Below, piece by piece: positions 1-5,799 of a DNA stretch of 9,737 nucleotides. The translations under genes and the position numbers were made by a program. The stretch lies in assembly GCF_034470605.1 (NCBI RefSeq), contig NZ_JARGYT010000044.1, forward strand, positions 1 through 9,737, given 5' to 3'. Below the pieces are notes generated by a model, which saw only the letters and a program-made list of their open reading frames with translations, ran no database searches and was not told the DNA's origin. The stretch comes from Cyrtobacter comes (GTDB lineage: Bacteria > Pseudomonadota > Alphaproteobacteria > Rickettsiales > Midichloriaceae). Each line of letters begins with the position of its first letter. Positions within the stretch are counted from its first letter, which is position 1.

Positions 1-101
1 CGATCAGAGATTGGGCCTTAGCTCTCAATCAGTTCCACATCTTGTTCCCTGACAGATGTAGGGCTTAAAATTCAACTTACACACTTAACGTGACATACCT
101 C
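1..101 (+). mobile_element. Right end of an IS256-family (mutator-type) insertion sequence, partial
   Basis: The frame from position 3 to a TAA at 66-68 encodes 21 residues with the pattern I-R-D-W-x-L-A-L-N-Q-F-x-I-L-F-x-D-R. As I recall the family, this W..AL.QF.I.F.DR arrangement is typical of the extreme C-terminus of IS256-type transposases. About 30 bases after the stop, the sequence ttacacacttaacgtgacat followed by acctc resembles the terminal inverted repeat of such elements. The outer boundary near 101 is estimated, because the left end lies outside the window and no target duplication can be matched. Only the tail is visible, so whether the element is intact cannot be judged. Confidence 0.6.
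3..68 (+). CDS. IS256-family transposase, C-terminal 21 residues only
   Basis: This is the 3' end of a reading frame that enters from outside the window. The enzyme family uses a DDE-type catalytic core to cut and join transposon ends, but the catalytic residues are far upstream and not visible here. The assignment rests only on the C-terminal Trp-Ala-Leu-Asn-Gln-Phe pattern and the terminal-repeat-like sequence that follows. The TAA stop at 66-68 lies just before that repeat, as is usual for a compact insertion sequence. Confidence 0.55.
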   Translation: MRDWALALNQFHILFPDRCRA

Positions 102-114
102 ACTTAACTCAATG

Positions 115-154
115 ATAGCTAAGCTATTTTCAAAGTTAGCTATGTCACTTTTTT
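115..154 (+). terminator. Possible rho-independent terminator
   Basis: Positions 115-122 (atagctaa) pair perfectly with 136-143 (ttagctat) around a 13-base loop, and a run of six T follows at 149-154. It lies just outside the predicted end of the IS256-type element and could end transcription leaving the transposase gene. The stem is short and AT-rich, so the call is tentative. Confidence 0.4.
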
Positions 155-615
155 ATGGCGATTTGGCTGTATTGTATATAGCTCTCTAAAATAGGTATAT
201 ATCATTTGCTCTTAACTTCCTTTTATACAGCTTTTCCAGATGTATATTATCTGAATATTCATTATCATAGCTCAAACATTGTTAATATACATTGATGCAT
301 CCCTCTTTGAGAGTGTATTTTATGTTCAATCTGATTCTTCACATTTGCTTGCCTATCTTGATCATAGTTTTATTAGAGCAAAATTTACACATATCACATT
401 CATTCAACACACATTGTCGCGCTATCACGTAACAAAATCTATCTTTTTATGACAATACAGCCTGCACTAAACTAATAAGTTGTCATAATTTGGTATCGTT
501 CATTATTACCAATCCATAAAAATAGACTGGGTAAATATTTCGATTTTACTTAAATACATTGAAATATATGGATTCATATGCTTCTGTTTATACATGATTA
601 TTAAATGTAATTCTT
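155..615. other. Gene-poor stretch upstream of the 186-residue gene
   Basis: I see no convincing gene here on either strand. It is AT-rich and holds two inverted repeats: ttatgacaa at 447-455 with ttgtcataa at 480-488 (9 bp, 24-base spacer), and ttggta at 490-495 with taccaa at 507-512. The second could be an operator or a hairpin in the leader of the downstream gene, but no consensus promoter could be placed with confidence. The stretch may also contain sequence too decayed to recognise. Confidence 0.5.
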
Positions 616-1176
616 ATGAAAGATACTGAAAATGATTTAAATGCCACTGATCGGCAAGATCAATCCAATAAAAAAGGTATAGTAGATAATGCCAGAGAGA
701 GTCTTGGGCAAATATTTGATATGGTTCAAGCTTTTCTTGGTATAAAAAGTCCTACTATAGATTTTGCAAAATCTATATTGAAGGAATCACTTGCGCAACT
801 TATTGGCGTTGTTAAAACTATTGCAGATGGGTTAACTGATAAGGAAAATAAGCTTGATGATCATAAAGATTTTAGCTCATTATATAAAACATTTAGATTG
901 CTCAAAGGGCTAGCAGAAGGTGTAGAAAAGCTTGAAAAAGAGGGGGTAATAAGCGCTATACAGCATATATATGGAGCAATAAAAGAAATGTTCAGTGGGA
1001 AAGATGAGGTTGCAAAGAAAGATGGTGAAAAAGTAGAAAACATAAAGAGCTCACCACAAGAGCAGCTTGAAACTTTAATGGGTCAGATCTCGAATCTTGC
1101 AGATTCACTTGAGATGAAAGTAGGTATTAAGTTAGAGACTAAGCAGGGAATTGAAAATTCGAAAAAACGAAAATGA
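616..1176 (+). CDS. Hypothetical helical protein, probably truncated by a frameshift
   Basis: This encodes 186 residues that I do not recognise. The protein is hydrophilic and apparently mostly alpha-helical, with amphipathic stretches at about 26-75 (nar-esl-gqif to the ADGL segment) and 88-125 (LYKTFRLLKGL onward). There is no signal peptide or clear membrane segment. The first 20 residues are rich in Asp, Asn and Gln. The ATG at 616 has no good Shine-Dalgarno sequence, as is common for small AT-rich genomes. The frame ends just after a run of six A (1162-1167). Removing one A carries the reading into another open frame that ends at 1333, giving about 238 residues, so this is probably the N-terminal three-quarters of the ancestral protein. 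Confidence 0.65.
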   Translation: MKDTENDLNATDRQDQSNKKGIVDNARESLGQIFDMVQAFLGIKSPTIDFAKSILKESLAQLIGVVKTIADGLTDKENKLDDHKDFSSLYKTFRLLKGLAEGVEKLEKEGVISAIQHIYGAIKEMFSGKDEVAKKDGEKVENIKSSPQEQLETLMGQISNLADSLEMKVGIKLETKQGIENSKKRK

Positions 1177-1333
1177 TATTAAAGAGAATCTTTCTAAGCA
1201 TACTGCACCTCAAGTCGCAAACCAATGGGTAAGTAAGGTAAGTCCAAAATCTGCCGAACACCATGATAAAAGTCATGTAGAGAGACTAAATGGTGAAAGG
1301 GGTGGGCAAGAACAATCCGGGTATAAGAGGTAA
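1162..1333 (+). pseudogene. Out-of-frame C-terminal tail of the preceding gene
   Basis: The +1 frame stays open to a TAA ending at 1333 and encodes a hydrophilic, basic tail. It includes a W-V-S-K-V block followed about 17 residues later by S-H-V-E-R-L-N-G-E-R and a Gly/Gln-rich end. Deleting one A from the A6 run at 1162-1167 fuses it smoothly to the upstream frame (…E-N-S-K-N-E-N-D-I-K-E-N…). Read alone, its only early start would be a TTG at 1151 inside the upstream gene with no ribosome binding site, so an independent gene is unlikely. A hydrophilic charged C-terminus would suit a secreted effector, but this is speculation. Confidence 0.55.
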
Positions 1334-1338
1334 TGACA

Positions 1339-1435
1339 TCTACAAATTTAATGTAGAATATTATATACAAAAGCTTGTTACAATTATTTAAGTTAAATTA
1401 GCATAGCTAATAAGCTGTAATACAAGAAGTATTAC
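1339..1435. repeat. Three small inverted repeats in series
   Basis: Three perfect short dyads follow one another: tctaca/tgtaga (1339-1344 with 1352-1357), attagc/gctaat (1397-1402 with 1406-1411) and gtaatac/gtattac (1417-1423 with 1429-1435). None has a strong T tract. They fill the space after the 186-residue gene and might form structure in the 3' part of its transcript. Confidence 0.45.
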
Positions 1436-1482
1436 TAAGTATGCCACCTCAAATAAAATGGCTATATGCAAAAGAAACTAAG

Positions 1483-1521
1483 GTAACGAGGTGCTTAATG
1501 ATATTTTAAGCGCCTCGTTAC
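1483..1521. terminator. Strong hairpin between convergent genes, likely bidirectional terminator
   Basis: Positions 1483-1498 pair with 1506-1521: nine perfect pairs (gtaacgagg with cctcgttac), one T·G wobble, then gctta with taagc and one more A-T pair, around a 7-base loop. It is the most GC-rich stem in the intergenic region. Read on the minus strand, a T-rich tail (cttagtttctttt) follows it. It lies between the plus-strand gene ending at 1176/1333 and the minus-strand broken gene ending at 1566, the expected place for a shared terminator. Confidence 0.6.
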
Positions 1522-1678
1522 TAGATTAGTATATTTATTAATTTTATTAATAAACTTTGAATGTTCTAAAAGCTATAGACTGTAATAAAGCCATTTGGTA
1601 CTTTAATATAAAAGTACATCGCCAAGCCCACTCCATCAACCCAAATTACCTTAGACAATTTCAGTAACATGTTAAGCG

Positions 1679-2596
1679 CTACATCTCAACTGTTTCATTA
1701 AAAACCTCAAATGGTTCCAATTGAAATATTAAACTTGTTTTTGTTTCATTCAAATTTCCTATAAAAGTCCAGCATACAGGTTTAAAGCCCATTGTACCAT
1801 TTGGAATATAATCTGGGCATGCATATGTCTTATCATTCATAACCTCATTTGGATTACCTACAATAAATAAGTTATATACAAGGTTACCAAGCTCATATAT
1901 CCCATGTATTCCAGAAGCTGCAACAAACATCTTACTTGTATTAGCTGCTGCTTCAGGTGATGCATGTTTAGATAACATAAAATTTACCACATAAAACCCT
2001 ACTGTAAACAGTGATGTTGTAATAGCTCCTGCATAATCTTTATTATATACCTGGACAATTGTTTTTATAGCAGGCAATTGTGGTAAGCTATGCCCAGTAA
2101 TCAAAAGTACCGTATGTGTAGAGCTGACGCCAGCATTCAATAGATGAGATCTTAGATGAAATTTTGAGACATTTTCATGATCCTTATAATCTTTATATAC
2201 CTTTAACCAATCTGTTGTTGTGTGTATAGCTGAAACACCGGTGACAAGATAAAATATATTGGAAGGACGCCCCAGCCCTCCCTCTCCAAGCTCATCCTCT
2301 AGAATATTAAGCCGCTCATCCTCTAATTTAAGAAACTCATCTATTGGATCGTTATGTATTTTATCCTTCGAGTATGGAGGAAATGTCTTTCTGATATTTA
2401 TCAATTCGTCATACCCCAAGAACGCAAACAAATACATTTTATATGCGTCCATAATGTTAGTGTCCACGAGTTCACCACCCAGAGTTACCTCATTACATAT
2501 TCCCAAACCTTTAAATCCAGTCATCAGCCACTTCATACTTTCGTTAGGATTGTCATAATGATAAAAAGGAAACATATACCAAATTACCCAATCCAT
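1679..2596 (-). pseudogene. C-terminal fragment of the large broken gene
   Basis: This 305-codon frame is the longest piece. The ATG at 2596 sits inside the overlap with the previous frame and has no clear ribosome binding site, so it is probably an internal Met of the original protein. The segment starts with aromatic residues (D-W-V-I-W-Y-M-F-P-F-Y-H-Y). It has an acidic stretch near 85-100 and a hydrophobic region at about 120-235, including one plausible membrane helix around A-G-A-I-T-T-S-L-F-T-V-G-F-Y-V-V-N-F. Near the end two Cys (about 252 and 267) flank a P-N-G-T-M-G-F-K-P block. The frame stops at 1679; a further frame to 1566 probably encoded the last ~38 residues. Whether this piece is still expressed as a separate protein is unknown. 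Confidence 0.6.
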
Positions 2597-3203
2597 TAGT
2601 TTTACCCTGCTTTATAGCTTCAGCTGTCCCATGCATATAGGACCAGTACATTATATTCCTTATAGAATAAGCGGCTACCTGATTACAACGCTTTGGTTCA
2701 GCGCTAAACTTTTTTATAGCATCCAGATCACCTTTTACATAGTACATATTATCCATTATCATGGAAAACAGTGAATCCTTAATTTGCACCTTATTAAGTA
2801 TATCATTCTCACTACGCACTTTTGCATTCATCAGCTCATACGACTCCATTTCCTCCATCGCAATAAGATCATCACTACTTTCCTCATCACTACTTTCCTC
2901 ATCACTACTTTCCTCATCACTATTTTCCTCCCTCGCAATACGATCATCATTACTTTCCTCATCACTACTTTCCTCATCACTATTTTCTTCATCACAACTA
3001 ACAGCATTTACGTTCTTGTTTAAATTCTCAGCCTGCTTTTTAGCCTCCTCAGCCTCAACCTTATTTTTTATGTGGTTAATTATAGAAATAAGATCTTGTG
3101 CACCGCCATGATCATTATTCTTATTAAACCAATTAACTAGATCTATGTATCCATGCAGATTATCTATAGATAACTCACCTTTTATAAAGAAACCACCATG
3201 CAA
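2553..3203 (-). pseudogene. Acidic-repeat fragment of the large broken gene
   Basis: This 216-codon frame begins at a TTG (3203) directly after the previous frame breaks. It has a mixed N-terminal part, then a Lys/Glu-rich helix (V-E-A-E-E-A-K-K-Q-A-E-N), then a strongly acidic tract built from S-D-E-E-S repeats (about residues 70-115), then another ordinary segment. The last ~17 residues (after K-Q-G-K) are in the wrong frame. Deleting one base from the T4 run at 2600-2603 gives G-K-L-M-D-W-V-I-W and leads into the next fragment. It overlaps the following frame by 44 bases, which could be mistaken for translational coupling. Confidence 0.6.
2851..3000. repeat. 15-bp minisatellite with higher-order duplication
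   Basis: The unit tcctcatcactactt and close variants recur in register at 2866-2925 (four units) and 2941-3000 (four units). Each array is preceded by a related spacer unit (tcctccatcgcaata at 2851-2865, tcctccctcgcaata at 2926-2940). The block from 2851 to 2925 and the block from 2926 to 2985 are therefore diverged copies differing by one unit (75 against 60 bp). On the minus strand each unit encodes five residues of the D-E-E-S-S type. The period keeps frame, so copy-number change alters length without breaking the protein. Confidence 0.85.
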
Positions 3204-3204
3204 A

Positions 3205-3463
3205 TCACCCTATCTTCTTCAGCGCACTCATATCTGTTTCATGCACAGCTTTTACAAAGCTAGGCGAGAAAACAACTTTATATAGCGTCTTCACATCATC
3301 TGATCCACTATAGGTCTTGGAATCTCTATAATTATTAAAAATATCTAAAACCCACTGAAATTTGTCAAGTGGCATCTGGGGCGAGAATTTATCATTAATG
3401 ATAAATTTATATGACTCGTGAGAATATAATTCTGAATCAGATTTTAATGGACTTTTAATGGAC
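3205..3463 (-). pseudogene. Middle fragment of the large broken gene
   Basis: Downstream of the 11-bp repeat the minus strand is open for about 80 codons, to a TGA at 3205-3207. It encodes a segment with F-S-P-Q-M-P-L-D-K-F-Q-W-V-L-D-I-F and ends M-S-A-L-K-K-I-G. No start codon with a ribosome binding site precedes it. Removing one C from the plus-strand run at 3208-3210 turns the end into K-K-I-G-D-L-H-G-G-F-F and runs on into the next fragment. Confidence 0.55.
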
Positions 3464-3473
3464 TTTTAATGGA
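3442..3473. repeat. 11-bp tandem repeat, 2.9 copies, that breaks the reading frame
   Basis: The unit ttttaatggac occurs at 3442-3452 and 3453-3463, and ten of its eleven bases recur at 3464-3473. Eleven is not a multiple of three, so a gain of one unit shifts the minus-strand frame. Deleting exactly one unit restores a continuous frame across the site for another 80 codons. Slipped-strand duplication is the likely cause. Confidence 0.85.
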
Positions 3474-4133
3474 GGTAATAATATCGCGCAATAGCACTAT
3501 CTTTTCATATATAATGTCTTTTTCACGATCCCAAATCCCTGGATACTCATGCATAGATATTACAAGTTTCGCAATATCCGTGTCACTTATGTGAGAACTT
3601 ACCGCAACTTTAAGTATTGTATTAATTTCATTAGCCCAAATTATTGGATACTCAGCCATAGATTCAAGAATAAGTGCGGCATACTTTCCATCAGCTTTTT
3701 TGCCCGCATTAAGCTCTAATAATATATTGATTTTTTGATTATTATCCAAAATTTGAGATTTGGTTTCCATAGATTTAACAATCCGGGATATAGTCTTATC
3801 ATTAATACCGTTATAAGTTAAATCATAATGCCTTCCCAATTCAAGTAACTGATCAACTTTTCTTTCATCATTCCAAAACTCTTGATATTCTTCCATAATT
3901 TCAACTAATTCTTTTGCGTCTAATTTGAGAGCATGGTACACCTTAAGCAATTGGATAACTTTTGCTTTAGCACTCCAATGATTTGGATTACTAATCATAA
4001 AACTAATAAATTTTCGAACACTAGACCTGGTCTCTTTTTCAGCCCCATCCCATGCATCACGCAGTGCTTTTGCTACTACATTATTCCAAAGGGTTAGGAT
4101 TAATGGCTTCAGCAAGCTTTTTAGCCTCATCAA
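3444..4133 (-). pseudogene. Helical-repeat fragment of the large broken gene
   Basis: This 229-codon frame opens at a TTG (4133) lying in the overlap with the previous fragment; the first ~13 residues are probably the wrong frame. The rest contains degenerate repeats of about 34-42 residues, each with a helix, a conserved Trp block (N-P-N-H-W, E-Y-Q-E-F-W, E-Y-P-I-I-W, E-Y-P-G-I-W) and a second helix with a K-I-x-x-L-L-E-L type core. This is the style of alpha-solenoid binding proteins, though I cannot name the family. The frame ends early because of an extra 11-bp repeat unit at 3442-3473. Without it the reading continues as S-P-L-K-S-D-S-E-L-Y-S. Confidence 0.65.
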
Positions 4134-4316
4134 TAGTAGTGAATTTTAACTCTTTATATACATCAAATAGTAAGTTAGCTTTTAGTGTATTAGTTAAAAA
4201 TTCTTTGTGCGATGATACAAACATTAGCGTGTTTTTAATGCTCTCGATACCGGTCAATCCTAGGCTATTAGATAGGCTAAAAAATAAATTGACCTCTTCG
4301 TTCTTACTAAAAAAAC
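4081..4316 (-). pseudogene. Second fragment of the large broken gene
   Basis: A frame with no good start of its own is open on the minus strand from the A7 run at 4309-4315 to a TAA at 4081-4083. It encodes a helical stretch containing F-D-V-Y-K-E-L-K-F and D-E-A-K-K-L-A-E-A-I-N-P-N. The D-E-A-K-K-L-A-E-A-I part matches the pattern of the helical repeats in the following fragment, which supports one original gene. Removing one base at 4086-4093 joins it to the next fragment as I-N-P-N-L-W-N-N. Confidence 0.55.
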
Positions 4317-4632
4317 CTTATTCTTTTGCATAAATTCTGCCAGCGAGATTTTATAAGATCCAGATTTCAATTTAAATGTCCTATCTATCTCAATGAATTG
4401 TTCAAGTTTTATTGTACCACAATAGTCTTGATTTGTCACCATAAGCTTATAAAGCTCGCAGTGATCGCCTGATGGACTATTAAAAACCTTATTATCTATC
4501 AACGTATCATGAAATTCTCCCGCTTTTGCATCCGTATTCAGAAAATCTGATTTACCAATAATAGAGAGCCATTTCCGATACTTTTGTACCTCAGCACTAA
4601 CCCTTACCTCTCCTTCCTTCTCTTACATTAGT
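4260..4632 (-). pseudogene. N-terminal fragment of the large broken gene
   Basis: This frame is open from just after a stop near 4632 down to 4260. It encodes a segment with the block S-A-E-V-Q-K-Y-R-K-W-L near its start and C-E-L-Y-K-L-M further on. The first in-frame start is a TTG at 4502 (80 codons), but the coding-like sequence continues upstream of it, so that TTG is not a convincing native start. The frame fails after the A7 run at 4309-4315. One more base there would give K-V-F-F-S-K-N-E-E-V-N and continue into the next fragment. Confidence 0.55.
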
Positions 4633-4640
4633 GTTTATAT

Positions 4641-4662
4641 CTGATTCATCAGAATGAATCAG
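4641..4662. repeat. Inverted repeat near the 5' end of the broken gene
   Basis: The arms ctgattca (4641-4648) and tgaatcag (4655-4662) are perfect complements around a 6-base spacer. It lies inside the predicted N-terminal Ser/Asp codons and at one of the proposed frameshifts (4650-4656), so replication slippage at a hairpin could have produced that indel. Confidence 0.6.
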
Positions 4663-4774
4663 AAGAGCTATATTTATTCTGCCCTGTGAGCTCTTTCATA
4701 TACCAAATAATACATATACAACAAACACGCAACAGATCTTTAAAATACCAATATACATTATTAACTGTACTAGA

Positions 4775-4790
4775 GCGTCGCCGCGTCGCG
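4775..4790. repeat. GC-rich direct repeat in an AT-rich intergenic region
   Basis: The heptamer gcgtcgc occurs twice, at 4775-4781 and 4783-4789, making a 16-base block that is almost all G and C within very AT-rich sequence. It lies between two divergently read genes (starts at 4699 minus and 4953 plus), so a protein-binding site is possible, but I cannot match it to a known operator. Confidence 0.5.
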
Positions 4791-4880
4791 ATAATATAAC
4801 AGCTTAATATACTGTAATCAAGTATAATACCCTCTACTTGGCAGATAAGGCTACTTTTTGCTATTCTTGTATTTAAAATC

Positions 4881-4910
4881 TTGAAATCATTTATTGAAAT
4901 GGGGTATCAT
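4881..4910 (+). promoter_or_regulatory. Candidate sigma-70 promoter for the 264-residue gene
   Basis: TTGAAA at 4881-4886 and TATCAT at 4905-4910 each match the consensus at five of six positions and are 18 bases apart. Transcription from here would give a leader of about 35 bases before the ATG at 4953. A lone TATAAT at 4823-4828 lacks a good -35 partner. Confidence 0.4.
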
Positions 4911-4952
4911 AATAGTATGCGGCTACTCGCCCTTTAATAAATTCGTAGAGAT

Positions 4953-5747
4953 ATGCCAAATGTTATCGCAATAAAAGATTTACAGTATTTGGGTAATTTT
5001 GATTACATAATGCACCCTGCTGTTAAAAGTTTCTTAAACGAGAGTGAATTTAGTAGTTTTCAGTTTGGTTTTCTTGATGGTTGTCGTGCGGTAAATAACC
5101 CTCTTTCTTCTAGCACTATTGTTAAGTGTACTATTTTTAGAGATGAATTTGTTGTTTCTAAGTCTCACGTAGATCTAAATGGGCTAGTTCCAATCGGCAA
5201 ACTTCATGATTGCTCTGCTTCTCATGCTCACTTAGCTCTTAATTTATCCAAGATGTGGAATGATGTATTTTTTGCATGCGGTAGTGGGGATGTATCTTGT
5301 AGTCAATATTACAATTATATTGACTGTAATAAATACGGTAATGGCGCAATAGATTTTGGTATCAATGGAGATTTTTATAGAATGCGTTACAGCGTATTTA
5401 AAGAAGGTATGGCATATGGTAATCCAGATGATAATCTACCAGTGATATCGGAAGCTGAGAAAGTGTTGGGGGATAATGTCTGCGTAGGAATAGGAAAGAT
5501 ACCAACTAGAGATCATACAAAGATGCCGGTATGTAACTCACCTCAACTAACTTTGCATGGTTATATTGTTTCAGACGTTTGGACAAAAATGCATGAACTA
5601 ATGTTGTATGATGAGGATCATAAGTCAAGTGAACATAGATCAAGTAAACTAAAGGCGCAAAAAGCATTAAAAGATAGTGAAAATAATAATGATCATTTTG
5701 ACATATACCACCATTTGGCTCCCCTATTTTTAGGGGATAATTTTTAA
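4953..5747 (+). CDS. Hypothetical protein, intact orphan with eight cysteines
   Basis: The 264-residue product is not one I recognise. It has no N-terminal signal peptide and no membrane segment, so it is probably cytoplasmic or exported by a signal-independent route. Features visible are eight Cys (44, 59, 87, 109, 116, 125, 177, 194), a His-containing block around 85-93 (H-D-C-S-A-S-H-A-H), a Gly/Asp/Asn-rich middle (128-160) and a hydrophilic, Ser/Lys-rich stretch at 223-247 before a short hydrophobic end. The Cys spacing does not match a zinc-finger or iron-sulphur motif I know. The ATG at 4953 is the first start in the frame and is preceded only by a weak purine stretch (gtagagat). It is intact, unlike the divergently read large gene beside it. 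Confidence 0.8.
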   Translation: MPNVIAIKDLQYLGNFDYIMHPAVKSFLNESEFSSFQFGFLDGCRAVNNPLSSSTIVKCTIFRDEFVVSKSHVDLNGLVPIGKLHDCSASHAHLALNLSKMWNDVFFACGSGDVSCSQYYNYIDCNKYGNGAIDFGINGDFYRMRYSVFKEGMAYGNPDDNLPVISEAEKVLGDNVCVGIGKIPTRDHTKMPVCNSPQLTLHGYIVSDVWTKMHELMLYDEDHKSSEHRSSKLKAQKALKDSENNNDHFDIYHHLAPLFLGDNF

Positions 5748-5776
5748 AAATATAATTCGTGAAGGCGTACCAAGGT

Positions 5777-5799
5777 GGTTTTGGGAGTTTCGCAAAACC
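5777..5799. terminator. Possible shared terminator hairpin between convergent genes
   Basis: The arms ggttttg (5777-5783) and caaaacc (5793-5799) pair perfectly around a 9-base loop. The hairpin lies 30 bases after the 264-residue gene and abuts the stop codon of the minus-strand NDUFS4-family gene. No long T tract follows on either side, so termination activity is uncertain. Confidence 0.35.

Larger units (their letters stand above)
1566..4699 (-). pseudogene. Large unknown gene broken by about eight indels (reconstructs to ~1039 residues)
   Basis: Reading the minus strand from an ATG at 4699, the frame is lost and regained about eight times, yet the pieces join smoothly. Proposed lesions are: extra base at 4650-4656; extra base at 4609-4624; one base missing in the A7 run 4309-4315; extra base at 4086-4093; one surplus 11-bp unit at 3442-3473; extra C in 3208-3210; extra T in 2600-2603; one base missing at 1680-1685. 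Undoing them gives 1040 codons ending at the TAG at 1566-1568. The product would have a Ser/Asp-rich N-terminus, helical repeats, an acidic repeat tract and a hydrophobic C-terminal region. I do not recognise a family, and function is unknown. No in-frame substitution stop is needed to explain the breaks, suggesting recent loss. The last join (1680-1685) is the least certain. Confidence 0.7.

Noticed and set aside
861..1043. A 60-codon minus-strand frame opposite the 186-residue gene
   Set aside because: It is Ser/Phe/Pro-rich, as expected for the complement of Lys/Glu-rich helical coding sequence, and has no start signal.
1162..1167. Programmed ribosomal frameshift at the A6 run
   Set aside because: No downstream pseudoknot or stimulatory element could be made out, and several nearby genes show similar accidental indels.
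2553..2596. Translational coupling by a 44-base overlap of two separate genes
   Set aside because: Removing one base from the T4 run joins the frames smoothly, and the overlapping ends of both frames look non-coding, so a frameshift in one gene is simpler.
2259..2599. Two overlapping plus-strand frames of 81 and 99 codons
   Set aside because: They lie opposite the 305-codon minus-strand frame, which has far more protein-like composition, and they lack ribosome binding sites.
2866..3000. CRISPR-like array of short repeats
   Set aside because: The 15-bp units are head-to-tail with no unique spacers and they keep a coding frame, so it is a coding minisatellite.
2761..3111. A plus-strand open frame encoding a Ser/Leu-rich low-complexity protein
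   Set aside because: It is the complement of the acidic repeat tract. The 15-bp period keeps all frames open there, and the encoded sequence is only a repeat shadow with no start signal.
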